NCBI RefSeq assembly: GCF_001467585.1
Contig: NZ_LNXY01000004.1
Span: 28,982 to 92,981 of the forward strand
Direction of reading: 5' to 3'
Length of the DNA stretch: 64,000 bases
Origin: Legionella drozanskii LLAP-1
GTDB taxonomy: Bacteria > Pseudomonadota > Gammaproteobacteria > Legionellales > Legionellaceae
Part shown: piece after piece, positions 1-8,935 of the stretch
Numbering within the stretch: position 1 is the stretch's first letter
Layout: each line of letters opens with the position of its first letter
Translations under genes and position numbers: made by a program
The notes under the pieces: generated by a model
Told to the model about the DNA's origin: nothing
Database searches by the model: none
The model's input: only the letters and a program-made list of their open reading frames with translations

Positions 1-744
1 TTTAATCGTTTGATTGACGGCACCAAATGATCTTGCGGTAGCTGGGTAAAAGCAACGAACTTGTAATGGGATAGACCCTATCCAATTCTTAAGTTTGTGG
101 CGAAAAGTGTTTTCCTCATCGGCTAATAAAAGAACATGAATGAATGCTGGGTGATTTAATTCCTTCAATCCTTTTATCAATGCCGCAGCAGAAAAACCGG
201 TACCGGCATCGACAAAAATATGCTGAAAATTCACGCCTGATGATTTTTCATTATTTAAGATATCAATCGCAATACTACTTGCTCCACCCATTGCTTCTGT
301 CACACTAGCGCCTTCACTAAGGACAAATCCAGGTTCTTCAAGTTCCTGCAGATACTGATGAGCGAGTTCTTCGACTTTGGGCCAATCATGACGATCGACC
401 CAAATGATTTCTTGTTCACTTAAAAAGAGACTGCTCAATTTAAAATTGCCTTGGATCTCTAAATTTCGCGGTTTTAACAAAAATGCAGTGGGTTGTAACT
501 TAAATTCTCTAGCCATTTGCAGGGCGGCTAGTAAATTATTGGATTGAGGACCGGCAATAATGATGAGATGCCTAATTCCCTTGTTCATTAAATAAGGCAT
601 TAAACTGGCATACTTACGCAATTTGGAACCACTAACCCCGCAACCTAACTCATCATCTCGTTTAACATAGCAAACAACCTCGTTATTAGGAAAATAATTG
701 AGTTTATGAATGCGGCTGGAAAGATTCCATAGTGGTTTTGTCAT
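1..744 (-). CDS. D-cysteine desulfhydrase / ACC deaminase-family PLP enzyme (C-terminus beyond left edge)
   Basis: Reading the minus strand from an ATG at 744 gives 248 open codons that run off the left edge, so the C-terminus is not visible. The protein begins MTKPLWNLSSRIHKLNYFPN. It carries a GSKLRK segment near residue 39, matching the GGNKTRK Schiff-base lysine motif of D-cysteine desulfhydrase and 1-aminocyclopropane-1-carboxylate deaminase, so Lys41 should hold PLP. It is followed by GPQSNN near residue 65, matching the substrate-carboxylate loop, and by DAGTGFSAAAL near residue 176, matching the phosphate-binding loop. The family degrades D-cysteine or related amino acids to pyruvate, ammonia and sulfide in the cytosol. 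It is divergent from the XRE regulator across about 110 bp, so the regulator may control it (inference). Substrate choice within the family cannot be read from sequence alone. Confidence 0.8.
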   Translation of the reverse strand, partial: MTKPLWNLSSRIHKLNYFPNNEVVCYVKRDDELGCGVSGSKLRKYASLMPYLMNKGIRHLIIIAGPQSNNLLAALQMAREFKLQPTAFLLKPRNLEIQGNFKLSSLFLSEQEIIWVDRHDWPKVEELAHQYLQELEEPGFVLSEGASVTEAMGGASSIAIDILNNEKSSGVNFQHIFVDAGTGFSAAALIKGLKELNHPAFIHVLLLADEENTFRHKLKNWIGSIPLQVRCFYPATARSFGAVNQTIK

Positions 745-853
745 TAAAAGTAGTTCTACAGTGGAATTTTGGCATTGACTATAGCTCAAGTACTTTACTC
801 ATTCTACCTGAGAGCCTATTTTAGCAGCTAGGCAATAGAGGAAATTATAAACT

Positions 854-1591
854 ATGACGCAACTAGATGATCTATTTTTAATGTTAAAAAAACAGCTTCG
901 TTCCCAAGGGTTTACTTATAAATTGCTTGCAGAAAAGCTGAAGTTATCGGAAGCCAGTGTCAAGCGCATGTTTACGCAAGAAGATATCAGCTTAAGTCGT
1001 TTAGAGGGGATTTGTTCTTGTCTTAGTATGTCCCTATCCGAATTATTTGCGCTTTTAGAGAAAGGAAAAACGCATATTTTGCATTTATCAGAAAATCAGG
1101 AAAAGGAGCTAGTTAGCGAGTTGGAATTGTTACTTGTCGCCATCAGCATTCTTAATCATTGGACGTTCAATGATATTTTGCAATATTACACCATTTCCGA
1201 ACATGCTTTGATTCAATATGTTGCTCGCCTGGATCGAATGAAATTTATCGAGTTACAGCCTGGTAATCGTTTTAAACGCTTGATTGATCCTGATTTTCAT
1301 TGGATTCCCGACGGTCCAATTCAGCGCTTTTTTCAGGAAAAAATTCAGAATGATTTTTTTACCTGCAATTTTGAAAATCCCAGCGAATTATATTTGGTTA
1401 GAAGTGGTATGCTGAGCGAGCAAGATAACCTGTTATTTCAACAATTTCTTAATAAAGCGGCGAATGAATTCGTCAAACTTTGTCGAGATACAGTGGACAT
1501 TCCGATAGAAAAACGCCATGGGACTGCATTGGTTATTGCAATGCGTCCCTGGGTTCCACATATTTTTGATCGTTTAAAAAGAACTTATTGA
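854..1591 (+). CDS. XRE-family helix-turn-helix transcriptional regulator
   Basis: The 245-residue protein has an N-terminal Cro/C1-type helix-turn-helix over about residues 10-65. Within it the segment LAEKLKLSEASVKRMF fits the DNA-recognition helices. The remaining 180 residues are rich in aromatic and acidic residues and match no ligand domain I recognise; they may form a sensing or dimerisation part. It is divergent from the PLP enzyme at the left edge, a common arrangement for a local regulator. Its last codons overlap by 7 bp the end of the convergent aas gene. No clear Shine-Dalgarno precedes the ATG beyond a GAGGAAATT stretch 5-6 bases upstream, which is acceptable. Confidence 0.8.
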   Translation: MTQLDDLFLMLKKQLRSQGFTYKLLAEKLKLSEASVKRMFTQEDISLSRLEGICSCLSMSLSELFALLEKGKTHILHLSENQEKELVSELELLLVAISILNHWTFNDILQYYTISEHALIQYVARLDRMKFIELQPGNRFKRLIDPDFHWIPDGPIQRFFQEKIQNDFFTCNFENPSELYLVRSGMLSEQDNLLFQQFLNKAANEFVKLCRDTVDIPIEKRHGTALVIAMRPWVPHIFDRLKRTY

Positions 1592-4500
1592 GTTAGCAAT
1601 TGCTTAGCGAGTTGATAATCTCGCTTACCATTGCCAAGCTTTGGTAACACAGCGAGTTGTTTAATTTGCCCCGGTAGGCGAAGTTTAGGAAGATTGGTTG
1701 CAATCAAACGCTGCCATAACTCCTTTTCAGCTATGTTTGCAGAGTAAAGGAGAACTAGTTTTTCTCCCTTTTTTTCATCCGGTATTGAAAGCGCCATGAG
1801 GTCGATATTTTCCTCCTGAGCATGGTGCTGCCATTCTTGTTCAATCTGGCTTAGACTAACCATTTCGCCTGCAACCTTGGCAAAACGTGAATACCTGTCA
1901 ACAATCGTAAGAAAGCCGTCCTCATCCAGATGGCCTTTATCGCCGGTTTTGTACCAGATAAAGTTATCGTTATGAATCAGCACTTCCTGCGTTTTTTCAG
2001 GTAAATTCAAATAACCCTCCATCACTTGCGTGCCACCTATCAACACAAGCCCATCTTCCCCGAGAGCTAGGTCTTGTAGGGTATCTGGATCGACCACTCT
2101 GAAAGCACAGCCCGGTAAGGGGAGTCCGACTGAACCTGTTTTTCCCGCTTTGTGAATATGCCAATCATCCGTAGAAAGCGCATCTGGCAAATTGCAGCTT
2201 GCTACTGGCGCTACCTCAGTTGCACCGTAGCCCTCATAAATTTCTAGACTAAATTTTTCTTTAAATTCTTTATAAACAGCCGGGGATAATTTTTCTGCGC
2301 CAGCAACTACCATGCGCAATGATTGCAACATTTGCGGGTGAATCGCGGCATTTTGAGTGTACAACCTCAGTAAGCTAGAGGTTGAACAGAAAAGAGTTAG
2401 CTTATATTTATAAATCAATTTAGCAATAACTAAGGATTTGGTGGGATCGGGGTAGCAAAGTATCGGGATCCCTTTCAATAGAGGCATTAATGTAGTGACA
2501 GTCAGGCCAAAAGCATGAAATAGGGGCAAGGAACTTAGCATAAGATCCTGGTTTTCTATACCAAACACCGTTGCTACCTGATTGATGTTGCCTAATAAAT
2601 TCGCATGAGTTAGCTTCACCCCTTTAGGTTCGCCCTCAGAACCGCTACTAAATAAAATAGCTGCCGTTGAGTGAATATCGCTTTTTTTGAAGAAAAGAAG
2701 TTTGATTAAACTGGCTGGCATCCATTGAGTCAGCAGACCATAACTAAAGATAGTAGTTTTGTTTTTCTGGAATTCTAGGTCCTCCAGATAGATGACGCGG
2801 ACTGATGCTAATATTTCATTGAGTAGGATACCTCGTTTTTCCAATTGTGTTAAAAATTGACGTGAAGAAATTATTGTACGAATGGAGGCTTGTTTCATCG
2901 CGGATTCAAACGATAAGGCACCTGAAGTATAGTTTAAATTAACTATTGTTTTACCCGAAATGAGAATCGCTAAATTAGTTATTACCCCTGCTGTACTGGT
3001 CGGTAAAACTAGGCCAACATTCTGTTGTTGATGCAGATATGTTTTTATTTTTCGACTCAAGAAAAGTACGAGACTTAGTAATCGTTGCATGGAGATTTCT
3101 TTGCCATTTTCTTCAATAATTGCTGGTAATTGCTTCCTTTTTTTTACTTGATAAAGCCATTCGGACTGGATGTTTTTAAGTTCACTAATGGAATATTTCC
3201 ACGCTTGGATAGAAAGCTCGGCTACCTTTTGTTTGACCTCCCGAGCATTGCTTGAGATATCCATTTTAGATCCATAAACCACACACACTCGGCGAGGATT
3301 GCCCGATTTAATTTTTCTATCATATTCCTTCCTGTATGAGGTTTTAGAACCCCACAGACCGTGAATGTAGAAGGGAATGATGATTGCATTTGCATCGATA
3401 GCAGCGCGTTCAAAACCACTGCGGAAAGTCCCCATTTGGCCATTTCGAGTGAGCCGTCCTTCGGGAAACAGAGCAACTACTTCACCCTTATTTAAAGCAT
3501 TATTAATTTCTACCAGCGCTTTTTGACTAGCACCTGGGGCAATAGGAATAACTTTAAATATCTTGAATAACCAGTTTAAGTACCAAATTTCATAAATTGA
3601 GCGTTCCATTACAAAACGTATCGGGCGAGGACAAGCCATTTGCAACACAGCCCAGTCGATAAAGCTAACGTGATTTCCAAGTAATAAAACGCCACCGGAA
3701 GAAGGTAGGTTATCTAATTGATGAACACTAAGACGATAAAATCGTGAAGCGATAAAATACAACCCATAGCGGATCAGGGATTGTGGCAAAGTAGCGAGGG
3801 TATAAATCGAACCAATTAAGGCAATAACAAATAAACCATAAAGCAAGTATTGGCTGTCCACACCCATTACACTGAGAACTACAGTCACTCCTAAAAAACT
3901 TAACATAAAGCAATTTTGTAGAAAGTTGTTTGCCGATTGGACCTTACCCGATTCTTGTCGCGGTGCATTAAACTGGATTAAGGCATTAAGTGGAACAATG
4001 AACATGCCGCCAAAAAAACCATAGACTAAAAACAGCATGACAATAGCTGTAGTATTAGAGAGAAAAGAGAGGATAAAAAGTCCAAAAGCAATGCCAATGG
4101 CCGCTACCGGAATCAAACCCGTTTCTACAAATCCTTTAGATACTCTACCCGCATACAAAGCTCCCGATAAAATGCCAATTCCCGCCATGGCAAGCGACCC
4201 TTGAGCAAAGAAAACACTAACCGGCCCGACATGATCTTTTAAATAAGCCCCATAACTTGCCAAGAGAACTTGGTTGATAGCCCAAAACACAGATAAGCCA
4301 ATCATGCATGAAAAAATGATGGGAGACTGACGAGTTTTGTTGAAATAGGACTTTAAATATCTGCCTTTAAAATAGTGAGATAATTCATAATGCGATTGGG
4401 GATCGACCGCTTTATTTTTTACTAAATTAAAGGTCATCAATGTTTCAAAAATTGAAAAAGCAATCAGCAAAAATCCTGCTGGTGCAAAGGATTGAAGTAA

Positions 4501-5034
4501 TAAAATTTTGTCATTACTACTTTGTAAACCAGTAATTTTTATGCAGTAGCTAAAAATAGAAGTAAAAACAATCGTGCCAGCAAGAATAGCAATAATTGTT
4601 AAGGTTTGAATGATGGCATTGACTTGAGAGAGATGCTCTTTACCAAATAATTCCTTAATGTAACCATATTTTGCTGGTGAATTCAGTGCGCTTTGAATCG
4701 CTAATAAAAAAGTCAATGAAAACGCTCCCCAAAAATATCCCCGAAAATAACAGCAAGTGACCAGAATAGTTAAAGGAATCGCAGCGGCCGCAGTCACTTG
4801 CAACACTTTTGCTTTGGGAAATTTATCAGCAATAAATCCAGAGGGGGTAAATAATAAAATATAAGGTAAGAGAATTAGTGCATTAATTATCGATGAAAAA
4901 ATGGTGTAGGCTGGCCCAGTTAGCGTTTGATAGAGTGTATCTTGTATTAATATTTTATGACCTAAATCAATAAAAGTATTAAAGAAAACAAGCATCATAT
5001 AAGGAAAGAAGCCTTTAATTTTTGTTAATGTCAT
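1585..5034 (-). CDS. aas: Aas: lysophospholipid transporter / 2-acyl-GPE acyltransferase / acyl-ACP synthetase fusion
   Basis: A 1149-residue inner-membrane protein with three parts. Residues 1 to about 415 form an LplT-like major facilitator with about 12 hydrophobic segments. Residues about 430-610 form a PlsC-type acyltransferase with the HX4D motif (His455, Asp460 in NHVSFID) and a FPEGR block near 520. Residues about 640-1149 form an AMP-forming acyl-ACP synthetase with FSSGSEGEPKG near 795 and a TGDKG block near 1040. In the known system LplT flips lysophosphatidylethanolamine inward and Aas re-acylates it with acyl-ACP; here transporter and enzyme are one chain, as in several other gammaproteobacteria. 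All key motifs look intact. It ends tail-to-tail with the XRE gene (7-bp overlap). Confidence 0.9.
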   Translation of the reverse strand: MTLTKIKGFFPYMMLVFFNTFIDLGHKILIQDTLYQTLTGPAYTIFSSIINALILLPYILLFTPSGFIADKFPKAKVLQVTAAAAIPLTILVTCCYFRGYFWGAFSLTFLLAIQSALNSPAKYGYIKELFGKEHLSQVNAIIQTLTIIAILAGTIVFTSIFSYCIKITGLQSSNDKILLLQSFAPAGFLLIAFSIFETLMTFNLVKNKAVDPQSHYELSHYFKGRYLKSYFNKTRQSPIIFSCMIGLSVFWAINQVLLASYGAYLKDHVGPVSVFFAQGSLAMAGIGILSGALYAGRVSKGFVETGLIPVAAIGIAFGLFILSFLSNTTAIVMLFLVYGFFGGMFIVPLNALIQFNAPRQESGKVQSANNFLQNCFMLSFLGVTVVLSVMGVDSQYLLYGLFVIALIGSIYTLATLPQSLIRYGLYFIASRFYRLSVHQLDNLPSSGGVLLLGNHVSFIDWAVLQMACPRPIRFVMERSIYEIWYLNWLFKIFKVIPIAPGASQKALVEINNALNKGEVVALFPEGRLTRNGQMGTFRSGFERAAIDANAIIIPFYIHGLWGSKTSYRKEYDRKIKSGNPRRVCVVYGSKMDISSNAREVKQKVAELSIQAWKYSISELKNIQSEWLYQVKKRKQLPAIIEENGKEISMQRLLSLVLFLSRKIKTYLHQQQNVGLVLPTSTAGVITNLAILISGKTIVNLNYTSGALSFESAMKQASIRTIISSRQFLTQLEKRGILLNEILASVRVIYLEDLEFQKNKTTIFSYGLLTQWMPASLIKLLFFKKSDIHSTAAILFSSGSEGEPKGVKLTHANLLGNINQVATVFGIENQDLMLSSLPLFHAFGLTVTTLMPLLKGIPILCYPDPTKSLVIAKLIYKYKLTLFCSTSSLLRLYTQNAAIHPQMLQSLRMVVAGAEKLSPAVYKEFKEKFSLEIYEGYGATEVAPVASCNLPDALSTDDWHIHKAGKTGSVGLPLPGCAFRVVDPDTLQDLALGEDGLVLIGGTQVMEGYLNLPEKTQEVLIHNDNFIWYKTGDKGHLDEDGFLTIVDRYSRFAKVAGEMVSLSQIEQEWQHHAQEENIDLMALSIPDEKKGEKLVLLYSANIAEKELWQRLIATNLPKLRLPGQIKQLAVLPKLGNGKRDYQLAKQLLTQ

Positions 5035-5288
5035 TTTGTACTCCTAGAAACTCTCATAATTGCTTTCAATAGAAGAAAAAACTCGTAGAAAAAAATATTA
5101 TTTCTTTAAACATTTACCCTTCTAAAGTCATTGCAATTTAATCGAATCAAATGATTTGTTCTATGGTTATGTGCATTTACTATTTTGCTTAGACTATAGG
5201 TATAAGAAATTAATACTATTAGCCTTGTATAGATGTGAGCTGCAGGAAGAAATTCGCATGAAATAGTTTGAGTTTTGTTAAGAAATAA

Positions 5289-5319
5289 AACCAATTAACA
5301 GCGAAACTGTTAATTGGTT
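5289..5319 (-). terminator. Rho-independent terminator of the 106-residue gene
   Basis: A perfect 13-bp inverted repeat (AACCAATTAACAG) with a 5-nt loop. On the minus strand it is followed by TTTTATTTC. It starts 10 bp after the stop codon of the 5329-5649 gene. The repeat and the T-rich tail are seen directly; termination is the expected role. Confidence 0.85.
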
Positions 5320-5328
5320 AAGTAGAAT

Positions 5329-5649
5329 TTAAATGTACATTGAATATCGGACTTCTTCGAACCGAGCTTCATCTCTGGCTTTCTCTTCTTCATCCGCTTT
5401 TGCTTTTCTTTCTTCTTTCTCTTTTCGAGCGTTCTGTTCCTCGAGTTTAAGCTTATTTTTAGTTTTTAATTCGCTTAAAATTTCAGTTAATAAAGAATTA
5501 GTCTCTTGCGCGCGTATTTCTCGAGCCTGGGTTGGTTGATGTGTTTTTTTGGGCTTGTGATTAAAGAAATGTGGCTTGTTTGCACGAGTGTGATTTATTT
5601 CTTTATCCTCATTGACTGCTTGAGTTGTTGCGTTTTTTTTACCCATCAT
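5329..5649 (-). CDS. Small highly charged coiled-coil protein, unknown function
   Basis: The 106-residue product opens with MMGKKN behind a strong AAGGAGATC ribosome site, and a clean terminator follows it, so it is a real single-gene transcription unit. The first half is rich in His, Lys, Thr and Gln. The second half (about residues 55-100) is a charged helix of repeating Glu/Lys/Arg/Ala, including EEQNARKEKEERKAKADEEE, which should form a coiled coil. There is no signal peptide or membrane segment. I do not recognise a family; a DNA-, RNA- or membrane-surface-binding role would be a guess. The low complexity means homology hits must be treated with care. Confidence 0.7.
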   Translation of the reverse strand: MMGKKNATTQAVNEDKEINHTRANKPHFFNHKPKKTHQPTQAREIRAQETNSLLTEILSELKTKNKLKLEEQNARKEKEERKAKADEEEKARDEARFEEVRYSMYI

Positions 5650-5815
5650 GATCTCCTTATACTTGTGAGCACTTCCAGATTAATCTAAATCTTGTATAAA
5701 ATGCAAATGATTTTGTCAGTGTTTGCAAATTTTGTATTGATTGAAACCAGATAATAAGATTTTGTTATCCAGCTCTATTTTTTATGTTTTATGGTTATTT
5801 ACGAATATTAAGCTT

Positions 5816-6376
5816 CTAAAGCCCAGTAAGTTGTAAATGTTGAGTATCTAACTGATCTAAAAGAAGTTTAGGATCAGAACTGACTTGCGGAATTTTTGCT
5901 TGCTCTTGGCTTATGAATTCATTAGTTGTGCAGGTTTCAATGAATTCGAGCAGATGCTTAAAATAGTCTTGAATATTTAAAAATCCTAGAGGTTTACTGA
6001 GGAGTCCTATTTTAATAGCATTCCAAGTTTCCAAAGCTTCCTCAAGCGTACCTAAACCCCCTGGCATGACTACGAATGCATCGGCATGTTGTTGCATCCA
6101 TAATTTTCTTTCCTGCATGGTTTCTACGATATGGAGAGCATCTAAGGTCTCAAGAGGTATTTCCTTCTTGAGCAGCTGAGAAGTTGTTACACCAATCACC
6201 TTGCCCCCATTTTCTTTTATTGTAGTAGCCAGAAGACCCATTAACCCCATACTCGAACCGCCATAGATAAGAGTTAAATCTTTTTTAACAATTTCATTGG
6301 CCAGGGTAATTACTGCTTGGGTAAATAGGGGATGGTTACCAAAATTTGCCCCTAAATAAACGCAAAGTGATTTCAT
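5816..6376 (-). CDS. LOG family protein (nucleoside 5'-monophosphate phosphoribohydrolase-like)
   Basis: The 186-residue cytosolic protein has the Rossmann-type LOG fold. YGGSSMGLMG lies near residue 39 and the signature PGGLGTLEEALETW lies near residue 105; these are the PGGxGTxxE residues that bind the ribose-phosphate and carry the catalytic glutamate. Its length is normal for the family. Members cleave the base from nucleoside monophosphates such as AMP or cytokinin nucleotides. In bacteria outside plants the true substrate is usually unknown, so only the family is asserted. It is divergent from the GFA-domain gene over about 190 bp. Confidence 0.85.
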   Translation of the reverse strand: MKSLCVYLGANFGNHPLFTQAVITLANEIVKKDLTLIYGGSSMGLMGLLATTIKENGGKVIGVTTSQLLKKEIPLETLDALHIVETMQERKLWMQQHADAFVVMPGGLGTLEEALETWNAIKIGLLSKPLGFLNIQDYFKHLLEFIETCTTNEFISQEQAKIPQVSSDPKLLLDQLDTQHLQLTGL

Positions 6377-6563
6377 TTTAAGTCATTAAAAAAGTGGTTA
6401 CGATACCTTATTAATAGAAATAACAAAAGGGGTTTAAAATGACGGAGCTAAACTATTGCTAACCTCTTTTGTAATTTATAGACTTCCTCGATTCAATTAG
6501 GCCTGATGTCAATAAGAATGAGTTATGACTAAGGGATGTTCACCCAGTAATAGGAGTTTAAAA

Positions 6564-6974
6564 ATGAATCAGTATCAAGGGGAATGTCTATGTGGTGCCT
6601 GTCGGTATGTCATCACAGCAGAACAAAAACCCCTAGCAATGTATTTGTGCCACTGTAGTCGATGTAGAAAAGAAACTGGCACGATTCATGGTGCCAATGT
6701 GTTCTTTGAAGAGGCTCAATTATTATGGAAGAAAGGCAAAGATAATATTAGCTTCTTCAAGTTAGAAAATACAAGAAAACAACGAGCATTTTGCAAGATT
6801 TGTGGTAGCCCACTTCCTAGACAGGAAAACAGCCAGGTTATTTTGCCCGCAGGCTCATTAGATAATAATATTTCTCTTGAACCAACGGCGCATATTTTCT
6901 ATGAAAGTCGCTCAACTTGGGAAGATAGGCTAATAGATTTAAAACGATTTGATGAGCTACCAAAAGTTGAGTGA
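6564..6974 (+). CDS. GFA (CENP-V/glutathione-dependent formaldehyde-activating) domain protein
   Basis: I place the start at the ATG at 6564, seven bases after a clear AGGAG, giving 136 residues (MNQYQGECLCGACRY). A longer in-frame start at 6525 lacks a ribosome site. The zinc-binding pattern of the GFA fold is complete: CLCGAC near the N-terminus, CHCSRCRK around residue 32, and FCKICGSPL around residue 78. The family includes glutathione-dependent formaldehyde-activating enzymes and many uncharacterised carbon-sulfur lyase-like proteins, so the substrate is not predictable. It stands between LOG and the DNA glycosylase with independent spacing; no operon is obvious. Confidence 0.85.
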   Translation: MNQYQGECLCGACRYVITAEQKPLAMYLCHCSRCRKETGTIHGANVFFEEAQLLWKKGKDNISFFKLENTRKQRAFCKICGSPLPRQENSQVILPAGSLDNNISLEPTAHIFYESRSTWEDRLIDLKRFDELPKVE

Positions 6975-7066
6975 AGCAGATTTATATACTATTTCTTATC
7001 ATGGATTAAGGACTGCCGTCATTGGCCAATGTCTTTGCTAGGATCTGCCATTAAGGAAATTTTGAT

Positions 7067-7627
7067 ATGCATAAGTTGCAGCGCGAATTTTATAATAGAG
7101 AGACCAGTCTAGTGGCGAAAGAGTTGCTTGGGCATTGCTTAGTTCATGAGGTTCAAGGAATAAAAAAAATAGGAAGAATAGTAGAGGTTGAAGCCTATTT
7201 GGGAGAGCAGGATTTAGCATCCCATACTGCTCGAGGTTTAACAAAGCGCACGGCAATTATGTTTGGACCGCCTGGATATGCGTATGTCTATATGATTTAT
7301 GGCAGGTACTTTTGCTTAAATGTGGTAACAGAATCTGTCGGAGTAGGCGCTGCGGTATTAATCCGCGCCATTGAACCCATCGCAAACATCCACGAACGAA
7401 CTCAAGGGCCTGGCTTATTATGCCAATCTATGTCTATTGACCGTCAATTAAACGGTCAGGATTTATTAAGCGATAAGCTATTTATTAACGATATGGAATA
7501 TAAAAAACCAGAATATATTGTAGAAACACCTAGAATTGGTGTTTCCTATGCCAAAGAGTGGGCTGACAAATTATTACGATTTTATATTCAAGACAATGCC
7601 TTTGTTTCGCGCCTTAAGCAGAAGTAG
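7067..7627 (+). CDS. mpg: 3-methyladenine DNA glycosylase (AAG/MPG family)
   Basis: The 186-residue protein matches the AAG/MPG fold, which removes alkylated purines such as 3-methyladenine from DNA in base-excision repair. Visible landmarks are ELLGHCLVH near residue 19, the IVEVEAYLG block near residue 40 containing the catalytic glutamate, SHTARG with TKRTAIMFGPPGYAYVYMIY near residues 53-80, CLNVVTE near residue 84, and AVLIRAIEP near residue 98. The length is slightly short of the usual 190-200 but no core block is missing. The start is preceded by AAGGAAAT. It is followed by a 155-bp gap with no strong terminator. Confidence 0.9.
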   Translation: MHKLQREFYNRETSLVAKELLGHCLVHEVQGIKKIGRIVEVEAYLGEQDLASHTARGLTKRTAIMFGPPGYAYVYMIYGRYFCLNVVTESVGVGAAVLIRAIEPIANIHERTQGPGLLCQSMSIDRQLNGQDLLSDKLFINDMEYKKPEYIVETPRIGVSYAKEWADKLLRFYIQDNAFVSRLKQK

Positions 7628-7782
7628 CTTGATGCAGCGAAGCGGAACCAAGGTTTCAACCGTTCCCTTATCTGATTAATCGTCGGTCATGAGATGACAT
7701 AAAAACCAATGGTCGATCAATATTTGCCTAAGCTGTTCTAATAATCTACAATTGTTTTAGGTTACCTAATTAAGGTTTAACT

Positions 7783-8334
7783 ATGAGCAAAAAAAAAAAA
7801 CTATCCTATGTTGTTGACGCTAGTGAATTAAAGGTTAGATTTGCTGAGTTAAAGAAATCAATTGAAGCAATTAATGATCCTGGCTCATTCATCCCGGGCC
7901 GTGTGCATAATCATTTGCTCCGAAAGGGCGTCTATGAAGATACGATAGAAAGTTTAAGAAGACCCAATAAACAGAATTATTTTAAAAATGAAAAAATGAA
8001 TAATTTTGCTAAATTTACTTTGGGCACAGAGAACCTAACTTCAGAAGCTTTTGCTGAATACAATCAAGGTATAAGGGAATATTTTCTTGAGTTGCCTGAA
8101 AAAATTCAAGAACTTAAAAAAGTGAAACGAGAATTAAAAACATTGATCCAAGCAGCTGATAAACGGGTTCCAGCCCTTTTTAAAACGGGGAATGTGAAAG
8201 AGTCTATTCGTGATGTGGTAGATTTGGAAAAGGTTACTGAGTTATTGGCCTTTGCCGAAGAAACACGCGATCTTATGGAAGCCAATCGTGAGCTTTTTGT
8301 ATCGAATGATAGTGATAATTATACTTTATATTGA
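7783..8334 (+). CDS. Hypothetical helical protein starting with a poly-A (Lys) tract
   Basis: A 183-residue, mostly alpha-helical, charged protein with no signal peptide or membrane segment. I recognise no family. Codons 3-6 are encoded in an uninterrupted run of twelve A bases (7789-7800), giving MSKKKKL. Such a run is prone to polymerase slippage and could make expression phase-variable, although this copy is in frame. Residues about 95-125 (LPEKIQELKKVKRELKTL) look like a coiled coil. AAGG lies about 9 bases before the ATG. A bulged hairpin lies 17 bp past the stop. A secreted-effector role is possible in this kind of genome but the sequence does not show it. Confidence 0.65.
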   Translation: MSKKKKLSYVVDASELKVRFAELKKSIEAINDPGSFIPGRVHNHLLRKGVYEDTIESLRRPNKQNYFKNEKMNNFAKFTLGTENLTSEAFAEYNQGIREYFLELPEKIQELKKVKRELKTLIQAADKRVPALFKTGNVKESIRDVVDLEKVTELLAFAEETRDLMEANRELFVSNDSDNYTLY

Positions 8335-8350
8335 TAACTAGTCGCGTACT

Positions 8351-8389
8351 GTCTCGAAGTTTGCAAATCTTCGTGAAAGATTTCGAGAC
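8351..8389 (+). terminator. Bulged hairpin after the 183-residue gene (weak terminator candidate)
   Basis: GTCTCGAA at 8351 pairs with TTCGAGAC at 8382, and an inner ATCTT/AAGAT pair closes a small loop, leaving a 7-8 base bulge on one side. The 3' side (GGCTTTGCAA) has no T run, so intrinsic termination is doubtful; it may instead be a processing or mRNA-stabilising structure. Confidence 0.35.
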
Positions 8390-8475
8390 GGCTTTGCAAT
8401 CAGTAGACTATATAAATCTGAATGCACTTTCCTTTATCAAGCCTAGCAACTACGCTTTTAAAATTTATACCGTTA

Positions 8476-8838
8476 TTATTTCATTTTTGTGAAGCCTAAA
8501 ATATTTAGGCCATTTTCAATATGGTTTATTACGTTGGGCTGTGATAATAGATATTGTCCTATATGCCTTGTTAGTTGATTTTGAGCGACATTAAACGCCT
8601 CAGCGAATTCGCTTTTTTTAAAATCTCCTTGACCTATATACATTAAAGCAACCAAAGTTGCTTGTTGGTCAGGAGGTAAGTTATTTATTGTGGCAAGTAG
8701 GTTTTGATACTCAGGATCAGATAAAATATGCGATGTATCTTCCTGAGTGGTCAATTTGGGATATTCATCTATCTTTCCCTGAAAATGCTTTATTTTAGCA
8801 AGAATATTTCTAACTTTTTGAGGTTCGATATTCATCAT
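8476..8838 (-). CDS. DUF3775 family protein
   Basis: The 120-residue protein fits the DUF3775 pattern: an N-terminal helical stretch, then LPPDQQATLVALMYIGQGDF (about residues 54-73) corresponding to the family's conserved deqaeLvALmwlGRGdf core, and a C-terminal YLL-P-h-hxxhxxGLxxLGF ending. Members are small cytosolic alpha-helical proteins of unknown role in Proteobacteria. Two ATGs occur in tandem at the start and neither has a strong ribosome site. It is a single gene between convergent and co-directional neighbours. Confidence 0.7.
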   Translation of the reverse strand: MMNIEPQKVRNILAKIKHFQGKIDEYPKLTTQEDTSHILSDPEYQNLLATINNLPPDQQATLVALMYIGQGDFKKSEFAEAFNVAQNQLTRHIGQYLLSQPNVINHIENGLNILGFTKMK

Positions 8839-8935
8839 TTAGATTTCTTTTCCCGTTATATCTTAATTATAGTCTAAAGACTTTGATGCAGTTTTACTGC
8901 CAGTAATTAGATAACATAAACGCAAAAAAACTTGT

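Noticed and set aside
5106..5294. 62-codon minus-strand frame between aas and the charged protein
   Set aside because: Its start lies inside the terminator hairpin, it has no ribosome site and no protein-like composition.
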